Assembly: GCA_030549775.1 (NCBI GenBank)
Contig: CM060172.1
Location: forward strand, 124,547,122 to 124,611,121
Origin: Tamarix chinensis
Taxonomy: Eukaryota > Streptophyta > Magnoliopsida > Caryophyllales > Tamaricaceae
Direction: 5' to 3'
DNA: 64,000 nucleotides
The notes under the pieces were generated by a model that was given only the letters and a program-made list of their open reading frames with translations, was not told the origin of the DNA and did not search any database. Positions within the stretch are counted from its first letter, which is position 1. Every line of letters starts with the position of its first letter. Position numbers and translations under genes: made by a program. Shown here piece after piece: positions 1 through 11,961 of the stretch.

Positions 1-3000
1 AAATCTGGTGAATTTAAGTTGCTTAGCTATTCTTATCATACCATTGACATGGCTGCTTTCTATGTTTCTCCAATGTTTATGCTCAAAGAAAGTCTTTTCC
101 AGTTCCAAAGAAGCCTAGCCAAATTGCTGTGAGCAGAGTGAAGGTAGTATATCTAAATTGCTTGTATTAGGTCCTTCCCTTCTCTAAAATTAGAATGGAG
201 AAGTTCATTACTGCTATGAGAGGACATGATTATATTTTGTGCTTTTTCAATGTAGGAAAATGTTGAAGCTTCTGACAAGGCTAGAAGAATACACGGCTTT
301 CCTGGTAATGGAAAATCCTTGTGTTTCCCTGATACCAGAGGAAAAAAGTGCAGAAATAGAAATGTGTCCGGCCAGTTCACTGTTTATTTAGAGAAGTGAC
401 ACGTTTTTGTTTGTTTAGTGACAAGCAGAGCTGGTGGGAAATCAGTATATCAAGGAAGCAGTGCCAAAAGTAGAGTTCTAAAAAATCGTGCTAGTGATGG
501 CTTCATATTGATGTGAGTTATTTTGAGGTGTATTTGACATGCTAGTAGCTAAGTACATAATCTGCCAAGAAAAGGGTTGGATTTTGGCTTACGGATTTTT
601 ATTTTTTTGACTTCTGGATATCTCAGTATATACTTCTCCATGCAAGTTGCGTAAAGTTCTGTTCGTGGAATGCTTTTATATCTGGTGTTGGCTGTAAAAG
701 TTGCAGAATTTTATAGGAGTTAAATAACATGCTTCTTTATTGGAGTCTAAAAGATTTAGGAACTCCTCCATGTGGTTGTTGCAGCCGCTATCTAGATAGA
801 TAGCCTTCTTCTAGAACTTTCATGCAGATCAGTTTAGCGTCTGATGTGGCCTGGCTAGGCATACTAGTCTCACTGCTTGTTTCCAAAGTAAATAACTTCA
901 GAATCTTTTGATTGAGAACATTATCTTGCTGAAAAGCTAAACCTTGGGAGTTTTCATCGTATCTCCATGTGGATATAGATCTTGTAATCGGCACAACAAA
1001 GTGATCTCTACATGCATCTTCAGTTCGGTTTATTACTCATTGTTTTCCTGATTTTGTACTTGAGGATGAAGAACTCATTGGTTCTAATTTTTCTTGGGTT
1101 AAGCAACCTGCAGACGATGATTTACAGTGCTTGCCGTCTGTTTTAGGAGTTGAAACTGATTTGTCTGTATGCAGAGCCATATTCAGTCTTTCTTTTTCTT
1201 TTTGCTGTTGTCCCTAATTGTGTAGGATAGGACAGCGTGCAATAGGTTTTCTATTTTTGTCATATCATACTGATATCTGAATCTGACAGCACTTTAATGG
1301 AGTACAGTCGACTTATTTACTGATTTTACTGATCTGTTTGAATAACTTTTGATCCTTTGATGTAGGGCTGCTAGGAACCAAAGTGATGTGGCTACTCGTG
1401 ATAGATTGAGAAAATCTGCCAAGGTACTTGACACATGCTAATTTAGTATTTCATCGGAGCCTCATAGCGCTTATGTGCACATAAAAAATCTAGTCATAGA
1501 AAAATTGAAAATGATCAGGTTCTTATATTCTTATTCAGATTGTAGCACATAGATAAACATGCACATTGACTGGCGTTTCTTTACTCATCAGCCCCTGGAA
1601 AAAGGGCTATGGTAAATGGTAGGCAAGCAGTGGAGTACAGAGGCTCCCTCTTTCTGTTTCTAAATTATTAGGTTCTCTTTTGCAGTCTGTGGCTAACTTC
1701 TATGTATCTCGCACTGCTACTTTTTCACTGGCCTGTGTTTTTCGTTAAATGTACATCTGTTCACTGTGTTGTGATCTACTTTTAGTTTGGTTGCTGTAAA
1801 GTGCTGCTGGTATTGATGCCAATAGTTTGCAATTCTTCACATTATGAATTATATAGCAGATGAAAGATAGTGTCAGAAATAGATACTAAGATATACAAAG
1901 GAAAGCTGCACATATATCTGAAAGTAGAGTTAGAGAATAGAAGAATGAATTGAAACACCTAGATTTTGTGTGGACTTTTGGTCATCATTATGTTAGCTAA
2001 CAAATTGTATATTTGGGAGAAATAAGGCAGTAAAAGAAAGGAGGAATGTATGCCACGTGACACTAAACCAAGCCTTTTACACCAAGTAAAATGCTACATG
2101 AGTTTGCTTGTATATCTGGATGACCTGTTGGTACTGATTGTATGTCTGTTTTTGTTTGATGAAAAGGTTACCCATTGAGTTTTTATTTTTATTTTTTCTA
2201 GCCAATAATCAAGACCACTCTGGCAGCCTCCAACTCTAGGAGTGTTAAGATCAGGTGTGGCTCAAGTCTGAAGAACTTGCCAGCTAATTCTTTCAAAGGA
2301 AAAGCAAAGCTGTCAGATTCATCTGTCTCTATAGACATCAAATCCACTGCTTCTCATAATGAAGTTAAGGAAGCAAATCCAATCGAGTGCAGTGAACAAT
2401 TGCCACTAAAGGTTTCAGATTTACCTGCCCAGAAGAAACTGCGTCGGAGAAGATCTTACACTTCTGAACTAGTATCTGGATCAAAGGTTGAGAACATCTG
2501 ATATCTCTTGATGTGTCTGACTCATGACTCTGATTATCCTTATATATCTTTATGTTGTGCAGTTGAAAGAGGATAGGTATCACGTTTCTGAGCAAAAACT
2601 GCCAAGTATTGATGACCAGGGCAATCCCCTTGAAGTTGCAGAATATGTGGATGATATCTATCAATATTATTGGGTGACAGAGGTGATTTTCATTTTATCT
2701 TTCCGTATTTTTTTCTACCCCACCATGCTAATATTTATGTGATTTTATGTCATAGTTTAAGTGTTGAACAGGTTTATCTTCAAAGAATATGTTGATTTAT
2801 ATTTTTGGCCTTATTATAAAAAATGAGCTGCTATTGGATTGTTCCATTCGCAAGCCTAATTTTTACACGAGAGATGTCAAAACAAAATTTTATGATTATA
2901 GTTATAGGCCAAACTCTACAATTGGTAATAACATACACTGTTATCATCAATTTGCTTTGGCAAACTTTCTTAGAAAATATGAAACAGTATTAGATTGCTC

Positions 3001-5522
3001 CATACATCAGCTCCATTTTTATATAACAGAGACTTCTAAACAATATTTTATGTTTTTAGGCCGAAAGGGGCTTTGATAATATTATACACCATTTTTTCCC
3101 ATCTTACTTTAACGCATGTAATCCGAGTCAGTGGACCCATTGTAACCCTTTGATTGCATGGGCTTATTGCTGTACCATGGGTTAATATTTAAATCAGGGG
3201 ATGCATATGTTAAATTCCAGAACTCATTCTTATACACAAATGCTGTCCATTTGATTATGAGCTCGTGTCGGCTGATTGAACTGGGATGGCCATACACTAA
3301 CGATTACTTTTGAAAAGAATCATCTAAAGTATTTCCATTGATTCCCTATTTGAGGCGGTTAATACCTTATTTTAGGGGTTTGTCCCTTTTGTTGTATAAG
3401 ATGATTCTATTCAAGCTTCTCCTTTGCTTTTCTTTTTTTGTTTGTTCATAGAGTTATCAATCTGTGGTAAGCCTACTTATTTTTGATCTGCCTGGGTATT
3501 CCCAGATAGAGTATCTTGTATAGTTCTTTTTGATTTAATTTTGCCCTATTTACCTGTGAGACCGACTATATGTGGATTGTGAAACAGTGCCTTGGTGTTT
3601 TGGTAAGACAAGATAGTCAACCTTCTTGTGTAGACTACAGTTCCATCATTGCTAAATAGAGTAAATATGCAATGATCATTGTAGGTACTATTAAATACTA
3701 ATTAAATCAAGGAGAAATAATAAATTTTGTGGTGGTTGTGGATTGTATTTGAGAGACTAGGTTCATATCATGATTTAGGCATCACAGAAAAAAATTACTT
3801 CTATTTAGGCTGCTACTACAGCAAACGGTGCTGTTCTTTGTAACAGTCTAATCATGGTTTCCTTAAGGTATCTTCTCATTCTCATCCATGATCTCCACTT
3901 CACCGTCTTCTATATTTTTGTTGCTTTATCACTTGAACCATATCCCTCAATTAGGAATCTTGTGTGATACTTCATGTTGCCTTTTTTCTTTTATTTGTCT
4001 GTTTGCTTGTTCACTTCTTTTCATCCACTGCTGGCTACCATTTATGCAGTTTTTTGATGGGAAGTAGTGTACCATGAATTACATTGCTACATATTAGTTT
4101 AAGTCAGCAATGGTTTATATTTATTTGATGGGATTCCTTTGTAAAATGTTATTCTTTTGCTGTAATGAACAGATCATGTTTGACTTATTATTTACAGTGT
4201 GGGATGTGGATGCAGGCACAATGCACATCCCTGGCCAATTACATGGAGATTCAGACAGAGATAACCCCTCAAATGCGTGGCATTTTGATTAATTGGTTAA
4301 TGGAGGTGTATCCTTGTACTTTAACCACAGAACCTTGTTACAGACAGCCGCTTTGTCCTTAGTCTAACTTGCTTCTGTGGTGATTGTAGGTGCACAGCAA
4401 ATTTGACTTGATGCCAGAAACGCTTTATCTCACAGTTGCATTGCTGGATAGATACCTGTCTTTGGTGACAATAATGAAAAATGAGATGCAATTGGTTGGC
4501 CTTACTTCACTTTTGCTGGCATCAAAATATGAGGACTTTTGGCATCCAAGGGTAATTGTTTGGTATCATCATTCTAGTTTAACAATTTTTGCATGTGTTT
4601 GACTGGTTATGGACTAAGCTGATGGAAAGTACATAGAATTAGTTTATATGTGTTCTTCAATCACATGGTTGTTTCCTGTAGGTCCAGGACTTAATTAGCA
4701 TCTCAGCAGAGACATACACGAGATTGGAAATGTTGGAAATGGTATGCATCTGATTATATTAGATCTTGTGTCACATTGTAGGGTGCCTCACAATGAGGCC
4801 TGCTGAAGAAATAGGGGCTATCGGTTATATCACTGGCACCCAACTTTTGTCATGCTATTTCACTTAACAGGAGAAAAATGTTTTGAGGAGGTTGAAGTTT
4901 CGCATGAATTTGCCCACTGCCTACGTCTTTATGCTTCGATTCCTCAAGGCTTCGCTGTCAGACACAAAGGTAATGGGCTTCATTTACTTGGAAAACCTAA
5001 GTACTATCGCCATCCTGGCATTATTTGACCAGATATAGTCTTAATACTCATTGTACTTTTTACATTGCTGGGCGTCATTATTTGTGTCACTTTTGTCCTA
5101 ACCTGTAATTTGTTGTCAGCTTGAGCATCTAGCCTTCTTCCTCATCGAATTGTGCTTGGTTGAATACAAAGCTTTGAAATTCAGACCATCATTGCTATGT
5201 GCTTCAGCGATCTATCTTGCTCGCTGTACCTTGGGAATAAGTCCAACATGGTCCCCTTTGCTTGGCAAACATGCTCGTTATGAGGAATCTCAAATAAGGC
5301 ACGCATTTCATAAGTTTGAGATCAGATGAAATCCTTGCTTCTATGGTGCTAGCTTTTTTTTATGTTTGTCTTCATTTATGTTTCAGGGACTGTGCAGAGA
5401 TGGTCTTGGGTTTTCACAGGCAAGCACGTGTTGGAGTATTGAAAGTTACGTACGAGAAATACATGAAGTCTGAGTTCAGCAAAGTTGCTGCTATCGACCC
5501 ATTGGATAAACTTCCTTGCTGA
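1..5522 (+). CDS. CYCB3-1: B3-type mitotic cyclin (cyclin-B3-1-like), 5' partial
   Basis: Cyclins of this class bind and activate cyclin-dependent kinases in late G2/M and meiosis; that role is family knowledge. I assembled the exons from splice sites and unbroken phase: 1-7 (end of an exon cut by the window edge, tentative), 103-143, 256-395, 426-512, 1366-1423, 2202-2486, 2563-2682, 4198-4305, 4390-4551, 4682-4741, 4871-4969, 5120-5298, 5387-5522. They sum to 494 codons including TGA. Visible landmarks are the basic stretch KKLRRRRSYTS, then EVAEYVDDIYQYYW opening the cyclin box, MRGILINWLMEV (cyclin-box signature), LTSLLLASKYEDFWHPR, a cyclin C-terminal fold from 4871, and a C terminus ending DKLPC. 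SYTS, SIDD and DKLP-type C termini match plant CYCB3;1 as I remember it. The Arabidopsis protein is about 650 aa, so roughly 150 residues, probably including a destruction box, lie upstream. The last intron is GC-AG. Other CYCB subclasses are less likely. Confidence 0.93.
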
Positions 5523-8225
5523 GAGCGCCCATGAGAACCATAGCCTTCTTTCAATACTGTCGGGCTGCTGTGTAATATTTTTTATACACGTAGCTATGTA
5601 TCTTTAAAATTTTCCAGCATTGGAAAATTGTATATGCTGCTTCCACCGTAACTCGGTGAGGAATAGTTGACATACAAAGAAATATTTGGGGTTATTTTGA
5701 ATATACTGACATAGAAATCTGTCAACTCCAAACGTATATTTTTATCTAACTGTTACTGTTCTAGTGAATGAAAATACAGCAGTCGTTTTAGTTAATATAC
5801 GATCCCCCCTTCAAGCTTACCTGAGCCTGACTCATGCTACCTGAACTCTGCAAGAGTGGACACAAAGCCTCTTCTGTTGCTTGAGGATCGGTTTGGCGAA
5901 GATCTCAGATGCTTCTAGGGCATCTACACATTAAAAAATGGGCATCTAAAAATTATCAGATAGTCAAATCTTGAATAGCTGCGTTCGAACTCGGTGTTTA
6001 GCTTCAAAACAGTTTCCGGAACTCGTTTCTAGGCTTTTGTTAATTGTTTATTCTTTTTCTTTTCTGGTGGATTAAATACCTTGCACTTTGATGTAGAATT
6101 TGATGATTATTGCATATCGCAATTTAACATGCCTACGCCTTTCATTGATAAGTATAAATTTGGACCATTGATTAATTTAGGAAAAGAAAAGCAATTCTAT
6201 TACTTCGATATTATGTATAAATAAAATAATGTGGGCCTTGTTTGTTTACAAAATTAACTTCTAACCTAGTAAATAATTCCAATCTTCCTTTTCATCATTG
6301 TTGACGTCGCCGGTTGCCATAAGCTTCATCCAACCCTTTCTCTCAACGTTGCAACTTCAAAACCATAGTCACAACAAATCTTGGTTGATATAATGAAGCA
6401 AGTGGCATTCATCAATATAATGAAGCAACTGGCATTCATCATTATTGCCCTTGGTAAAACTCCTAATACAACATACTTTAAGTCGATCTTAATTATGCAA
6501 ATAACCATATGTTGTGCAAGTATAAAGAACAAATAACCAAAACTGAATTTTTGTATGCGAGAGTTGAAGGATATAAATTGCAGACGAGGATGGCAGCGGT
6601 GTGTTTAAAGGAGGATTTTAGTGGTGGACAGTGGTTGGCTGCTATGATGATGTGTCAGGGACAGAGCAGCGACGTCAACTGCCATCTACCTCTTGTAACA
6701 TATTGATTCCTCAATCCGTTATTTATTCCAAAAACAGGTGTCGATTGTAATCAAATGACATCTATTTTTATTTAAGGTTAAAAATTAAGTTAAACACAAG
6801 CATCTTTTTATTAATCAGACGTCTTCATCATCTATTTTATGAAAATCGAGCGTGTTATTGACAATACAAAGGGATCAAAGGTGACTGTTATTAGTGAATA
6901 ACAAAAGGGTCAAGGATAGAAAATCAACAAGAAGGTCGAATTATGTTTTTTTTTTTTGGATTGAAACAAACAAATTCTTAATTAATTAAGATTATAAATA
7001 ACTTACATAACTTTATAAGTTATGAATAAAAATTTAAGAGAAACGTTATCTAGCGGTTGAGATAACAAGTTCAAAATCAAAGACTCGGATGGTTTTGTTG
7101 TGGTGGCGGGTGGTGCAAAACTTTTCAATTAACATACACAGGAAACATGAGCATTCATGGCGGCCTCATGCCAAGCGGCCGACAAAACATAGGACTGAAA
7201 ATCAAAGATGAAATGTATACGCATTGAATCATAGCATACTTGCTGTAATATAATCATAATATACGTAGCAATTAAAACAAAATAAATAAAACCAAACCAA
7301 TATAATGTTGTGCCGTAAATGAATATCACTATTTTGAAGTGAATTTCGACCAAACTTTGATACAAATCCCTTTTCGGTTGGTCCACTTCCGAGGTTAACA
7401 CAACTCTTTCTATCCCGTGCACTTGTAATTGAAGGAATGAAATTGCAAAATTAATGTTCAGATATGTAGAAATTCAAAGATAGTTTTTCGAAAACAATAG
7501 AAGAGACTTCTCGAAATAATAGAATGGAGTTCAGTTTGTACTAATCGGTATACTATGTCTTCGGTTTTCAGGATTATTATATTTCAAAAACCAAAAAATT
7601 ATTTTTTATTAAATAAACAGAAAATGTGGAAGAATAGAAAATTTCCCACTCTTCACACGTTTAAAAAATCAAAAGAATAGGTAAAATCGAGCATAATAAT
7701 AGCAACCGATGAAGACAAAAAAAAAACAGATAGAAAACCATTCAAAATTTCAAAAAAAGATAAAGTCGGGTCCGTCCACACCCAAACTAGCCCGGACCAG
7801 ATGGGCGCACGCGTGTATGTGGTATATTGTTTAGCCCACTACCCACACAAAACAGCTCAAACTCATTAACTCAAACATGGAACATAAAAACCGATCAAAA
7901 CTACTATTTCTTACCAACGTGGGACTTTGAAAAAGAACCAATAGCAACATTCAGCAATGCTGGATAGTTTGCCATTGCTCCAACACATTCATTATAGTTT
8001 AGTGCATATGTGTATTTACATAGACTCCATCCTCCAACAACTATATTATCATATACATACATATATATGTATATATATATATATAGACACACACACACAC
8101 ACACATATGATGCAAAAAGTGAAGGACACCGCCGATACAAGGGAAACAAAAGTGTATAATGCATCAACATACGATTCTACACTTGCCAAGGCCCGTCTCA
8201 CTCTAGTAACAACAAACAACATCAA
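5523..8225. other. Intergenic region between convergent genes
   Basis: This is AT-rich spacer between the cyclin 3' end and the 3' end of the minus-strand DUF2358 gene. It must hold both 3' UTRs. A 27-bp unit is repeated twice at about 6,389-6,441, and an AT/CA microsatellite lies at 8,055-8,106. Short open frames here show no family motif. I see no convincing gene. Confidence 0.6.
8055..8106. repeat. Compound (TA)n/(CA)n microsatellite
   Basis: TA/TATG dinucleotide repeats run directly into ACACAC repeats. The repeat lies about 120 bp downstream of the DUF2358 stop codon, probably within or near its 3' UTR. Confidence 0.9.
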
Positions 8226-9136
8226 TTAACAAGTGACTAACCCATCTTGACCAATCAACTGCACTTCATTTCCACGATCTAAAGTTTCCCTTACCACCCT
8301 ATAAAATTCCACCCAAGAAGAAGAAGAACAAAGCGCATCAGCTTGATCCCACGAAAATGTAGGATTTGGACTGGTAGGGCTGCCAGCGGTGACCAGATCC
8401 AAAACAGAGACCGCTGGTTTCAACTTGCGAGGGAAATTAAATGCCACATTATCAACTTTATGCTCGTAGATTTTGCCATTTCGATCCAATTTGTATCTCG
8501 AAGTGCCTTGAAATTCCCCCTTCGCTTCCCATGGAACTCTAGGGATACCTCTCAAATTCCATCTGATCAAAATCATGTTCTCCGAAGGTTGCCATATCCT
8601 TAGAACCTCTAGATCAATATCGCGAAACAGCACTCGACCATGAAATCTTAATGCCCAGAACACTAATTTGTACTTGTCGATTCCAACAAACGTGTTCAAT
8701 GGGTCTTTCAGTGTTATATCATCCCTGCCATTTATTTCATAACAGGAAAAAAAACGAAAGAACGATTCATCACAATAATCGATCCTGATTGGAGCCCATC
8801 CAAAAAGACTTATGAAAGAGACATCCAGACGGGCAAGATGTAAATTAGGTACCTGTAAATGTCATAGTTGAGGTCTTTAGAGAAGAGCTGAGGGATGTCC
8901 TCTCTAAGTGTCCGTACAGCAGCACCTAGGTTTACGTAGAAGTCATTCTTCTGCTTATTATCCTGCGCATTTGTAGTCGGGGGTGGTTGGAGCTGCACAC
9001 TGCGTAGTGCTGGGAAATGGAGAAGGGGAGGCGGCGGCGGCGGCGGTAATGGCGGAGGAGGGATGGTACTGGTGGTTCTTTCTTTTGATTTGGACTGAAG
9101 AGTGCTGAGACAATAATTAGGTAGAAGGAAAGCCAT
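8226..9136 (-). CDS. DUF2358 family protein, probably plastid-targeted
   Basis: Two exons on the minus strand, 9136-8853 and 8724-8226, are joined by a 128-bp GT-AG intron that splits the Arg codon of DIYR-DDITLKDPL. Together they encode 260 aa plus stop. The N-terminal 75 residues are of low complexity, with a long proline run and Ser/Thr, which suggests a transit peptide (inference). The conserved domain starts near residue 80 with FYVNLGAAVRTLREDIPQLF and continues through a tract with FWALRFHGRVLFRDI, WQPSENMILIRWNL, RVPWEAKGEFQGTSRYKLD and GKIYEHKVDN. These blocks match the plant DUF2358 family, whose function I do not know; an NTF2-like fold is sometimes proposed. The ATG at 9136 is the first in frame after a pyrimidine-rich leader. 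In Arabidopsis a DUF2358 gene lies beside the MTP gene, as here. The gene appears intact. Confidence 0.9.
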
Positions 9137-10151
9137 GCCTTTATGTTGTTCTCAGTTCACCCTCCATGCTAAGCGAGAGAAAGAAAGGGTAGGAGATACA
9201 GAGAGCGGAAAATCTGGGCGTTGATTGAAAGGGTTGGGGTACTAGTAGTTTGGGCATAAAAGTCGAATGGTATAGAATGATGCCAGGGGTACATCACCAA
9301 TATTCGCTCGCTCCCCTTCTGATGGCTTTGGCTGGTTTATGGGCGAACAGCCAGTCACCCGAATATATGTGGTCTCTATTTATTGTCAGCATCCCAGCAG
9401 TATGTTTCGATTTCGCAACGACTGCTGATCAAAGAAGACTCGGCTTGTCGTTGAGGTTGGAATATACGTATAGGTCAAAGGTTAAATCACACTCAACTTC
9501 TGTTTTTCTTGCCTTTTTTTTTTCGTTGTGTATATATATGTGGCATCCGATCACGCATATTCTTAGAACAATAGGATATTATCAAATTTATTTTATTAGA
9601 ATAATTTGGACAGAAATAACGACAAGTTGGAACTCTCTATATAATAGAATGACAATAAGGATTATTTAAAACATATCTATATATTTTATATAATTTATTT
9701 AAAATTATTATTTTTATTAAAAAATATTTTATTATTATTAAATATTTAATATAAAAAATATAAAATAAGAGAACAACCCCGGATGTCCCTATAAGGGCCA
9801 GTGAGAAAGCAAGTAATAAAATAAATGAAATTCCGTAATTCCATCGACGATGATGAAATGAAGATTTTGAAACAAATGTATTCCATGTACCAAAAACAGC
9901 CCAGAATAAGATAGGCTTATGATGCAAGGATGGAAGACATGAAACTGATGCAAATATATATATATATACCTAATTTAATAATGAAAGTAAATAGCACAAA
10001 CAGTTGAAAAAAATAAAAATAAAAATAAATCAACTAACGATAATATCGAATAACAGCTCTAGTAAAAAGTGAAAAACAAATAACAGTAATAGTCTGAAAG
10101 TGCGAATACAGAGTAGTTAATCATCAATTAAAAAGGCACGGTGCTTATCAA
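9137..10151. other. Spacer: DUF2358 promoter/5' leader and MTP 3' UTR
   Basis: Both flanking genes run on the minus strand, so this 1-kb gap carries the DUF2358 promoter and the MTP 3' untranslated region. On the minus strand the 100 bp next to the DUF2358 ATG is rich in C and T, as in a 5' leader. An AT-rich block (9,670-9,770) follows. A plus-strand open frame of 139 codons (9,250-9,669) has no recognisable domain. Confidence 0.55.
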
Positions 10152-11961
10152 TCAAAACATGATCTTATGCTCCGGCCGGTGAGTATACTCGAAATCAATA
10201 TGAACAAAGGCTCGTTCGACGTCGGGCAACTGCTCGAGCTTTTCCTGTAGGGTTTCCCCAATATTATGCGCTTGATTCAGGAGCATATCCTCGGGCAGCA
10301 CGATATCCACCTCCACAAAGTAATGCGTACCAAAAGTATAAGCTCTGACGGTATCGATGTGCTTGATTTCTTCATGATGGTTCCAAATAAGATACGTTAA
10401 CTTCGCTAAGAACTCAGGAGGCGCCGTCCTTCCGATCAACGACCATACATTCTCGATCACCGTTCTAGCCCACGTACATATTGTATATAGAGCAATCTGC
10501 AAATATATATATGATAAAGGAGAAACCATGAGACCAAGAAGCAAGCAAGGGCTAGTTAAATGTCGACCAACATTTTGCAACCAAAACAATATGGGACCAA
10601 GAAGCCTGCTTACTATTATGGCACCGGTTGGATCGATCCACCAAGCGAATCTCACGGCGAGAACAGCGGTGGCGAGACCAATGGAGTTGGTAACAACATC
10701 GAAGAAGTGATCTTGAGCGTAAGCTCTGACAATCTCGTTCTTGAATCGCCTGCAGTAAATCATGAGACAGAACTTGACTCCGGTCACAAAGACCATAATC
10801 CCAATCATCCATTTCTCTTGAGTAGCAGTCATCTTAAGCCCCGCCTGTCACACCACACACATGGGAGTTACAAATCAAACAAATTACTGCCTGCCACACG
10901 CGCACACACACACACACACATATATATACTAGGTTAATTATTACCTTTTGGACGAGATCTCGACCAGACTCAAGTATGATCTGCAGACCAAGAGTAGCCA
11001 TAACAGAAGCAAAAACGATGATCCCAACGGGCTGCATGCGTTTCTTGCCAATAGGATAGCGGTAGCGATTCGGAGTCTTCATGGCGTTCGAAGTAAACCA
11101 GAGTATGAAACCGGAAAGCAGATCCAAGAGTGAATCTAACGTGGAAGCAATGACGGCTAATGATCTGCTTGCTATGGACGCGTATATCTTTGCAATGAAT
11201 AGCACCGCGTTTGATGCGTTGGATATATGGATTGCCAGGCGTTCGTTCCTTGCCAGCTGCTTCATCTCGTCGTCCGTTAGCGTACCGGGAAGACACCCGC
11301 CTTCGACCAAGCTCTCCATCTCGTTAAATCCTTCGAGCACTCTCTCTTGTTTCTTGTAATACTCTGCAATCTTCCCATGTTTCTCTGAGATTGAATGAAA
11401 CGCGATTAATAAATTAATGGCTACAATTTTCCCATCTTTCTAGCTCGGCGCGCGCCTCCGGGCCAAATATTGACACATTGTACTCATGACAAAAATAAAA
11501 ATAAAAAATACATGTAAGAGCCACAGTTAATTAGTCCAATCTATCTATCTGTAACAAAAGAATCCCACATTCTGTCATCTATATACGCAGAAAAAATAAG
11601 AAGAAAATTAATTTCAGGCTTTTAGTGAATATCAAGTAAGAAAGACGACGCACGATGCTAGCCGCCGCTATACAACATGCGATGAATATATATGAATCGA
11701 TGCCGCTGATCGACCGTAAATTCTAGCCAGAAGCAGTACCTTATCGATCCGGTATATACATTAATTATTCACAAGTACTAAATATTAATTGATGTCCATA
11801 ATAGTTAACAACTTGACTTGAAGGAGAGGCTCACTTGGGCTGCAGCGGCGGAAGCCGGAACGAGATTCGGGCAATCGGTACTTGCTTAGATTAATTCGCC
11901 ACGGCGCCTTCTGCTCTGCATCGTTACTAATCTCGGGCGGCGCTGCCACTGGGGGTTCCAT
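10152..11961 (-). CDS. MTP10: Mn-type cation diffusion facilitator, metal tolerance protein 9/10-like
   Basis: Proton-coupled efflux of Mn (and related divalent metals) out of the cytosol into endomembranes is the known role of this family. Exons on the minus strand are 11961-11835, 11384-10945, 10844-10614 and 10496-10152, all GT-AG and in phase, giving 380 aa. The N-terminal region has [13 protein letters not shown], then [20 protein letters not shown]. The metal-site motifs of Mn-CDFs are present: DSLLD in TM2 ([17 protein letters not shown]) and DHFFD in TM5 ([12 protein letters not shown]). [17 protein letters not shown] lies between them. The cytosolic C-terminal domain has [19 protein letters not shown] and [18 protein letters not shown]. 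The start codon sits in a good plant context (ACAATGG). An alternative first exon at 17,376-17,679 would give 439 aa, closer to the roughly 400-430 aa I remember for the Arabidopsis proteins. MTP9 and MTP10 cannot be separated here; the symbol rests on synteny. Confidence 0.92.
10895..10930. repeat. (CA)n/(TA)n microsatellite in MTP intron 2
   Basis: An ACACAC run followed by TATATA lies in the 100-bp intron between exons 11384-10945 and 10844-10614 of the MTP gene. Confidence 0.85.

Noticed and set aside
6230..6985. Possible MITE between GGGCCTTGTTTGTTT and an inverse TTTGTTTGTTTC
   Set aside because: Only about ten bases of low-complexity similarity and no matching flanking duplication.
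9250..9669. 139-codon open frame upstream of the DUF2358 gene
   Set aside because: It overlaps the 5' leader and promoter of a clear minus-strand gene, shows no known motif, and ends in AT-rich low-complexity sequence.
10152..10832. Single 226-codon exon for the MTP C-terminal half
   Set aside because: Reading straight through inserts 39 residues absent from the family. Consensus GT and AG sites at 10,613 and 10,497 restore GAII-IALYTI, so an intron is the better model. Retention is listed as a finding.
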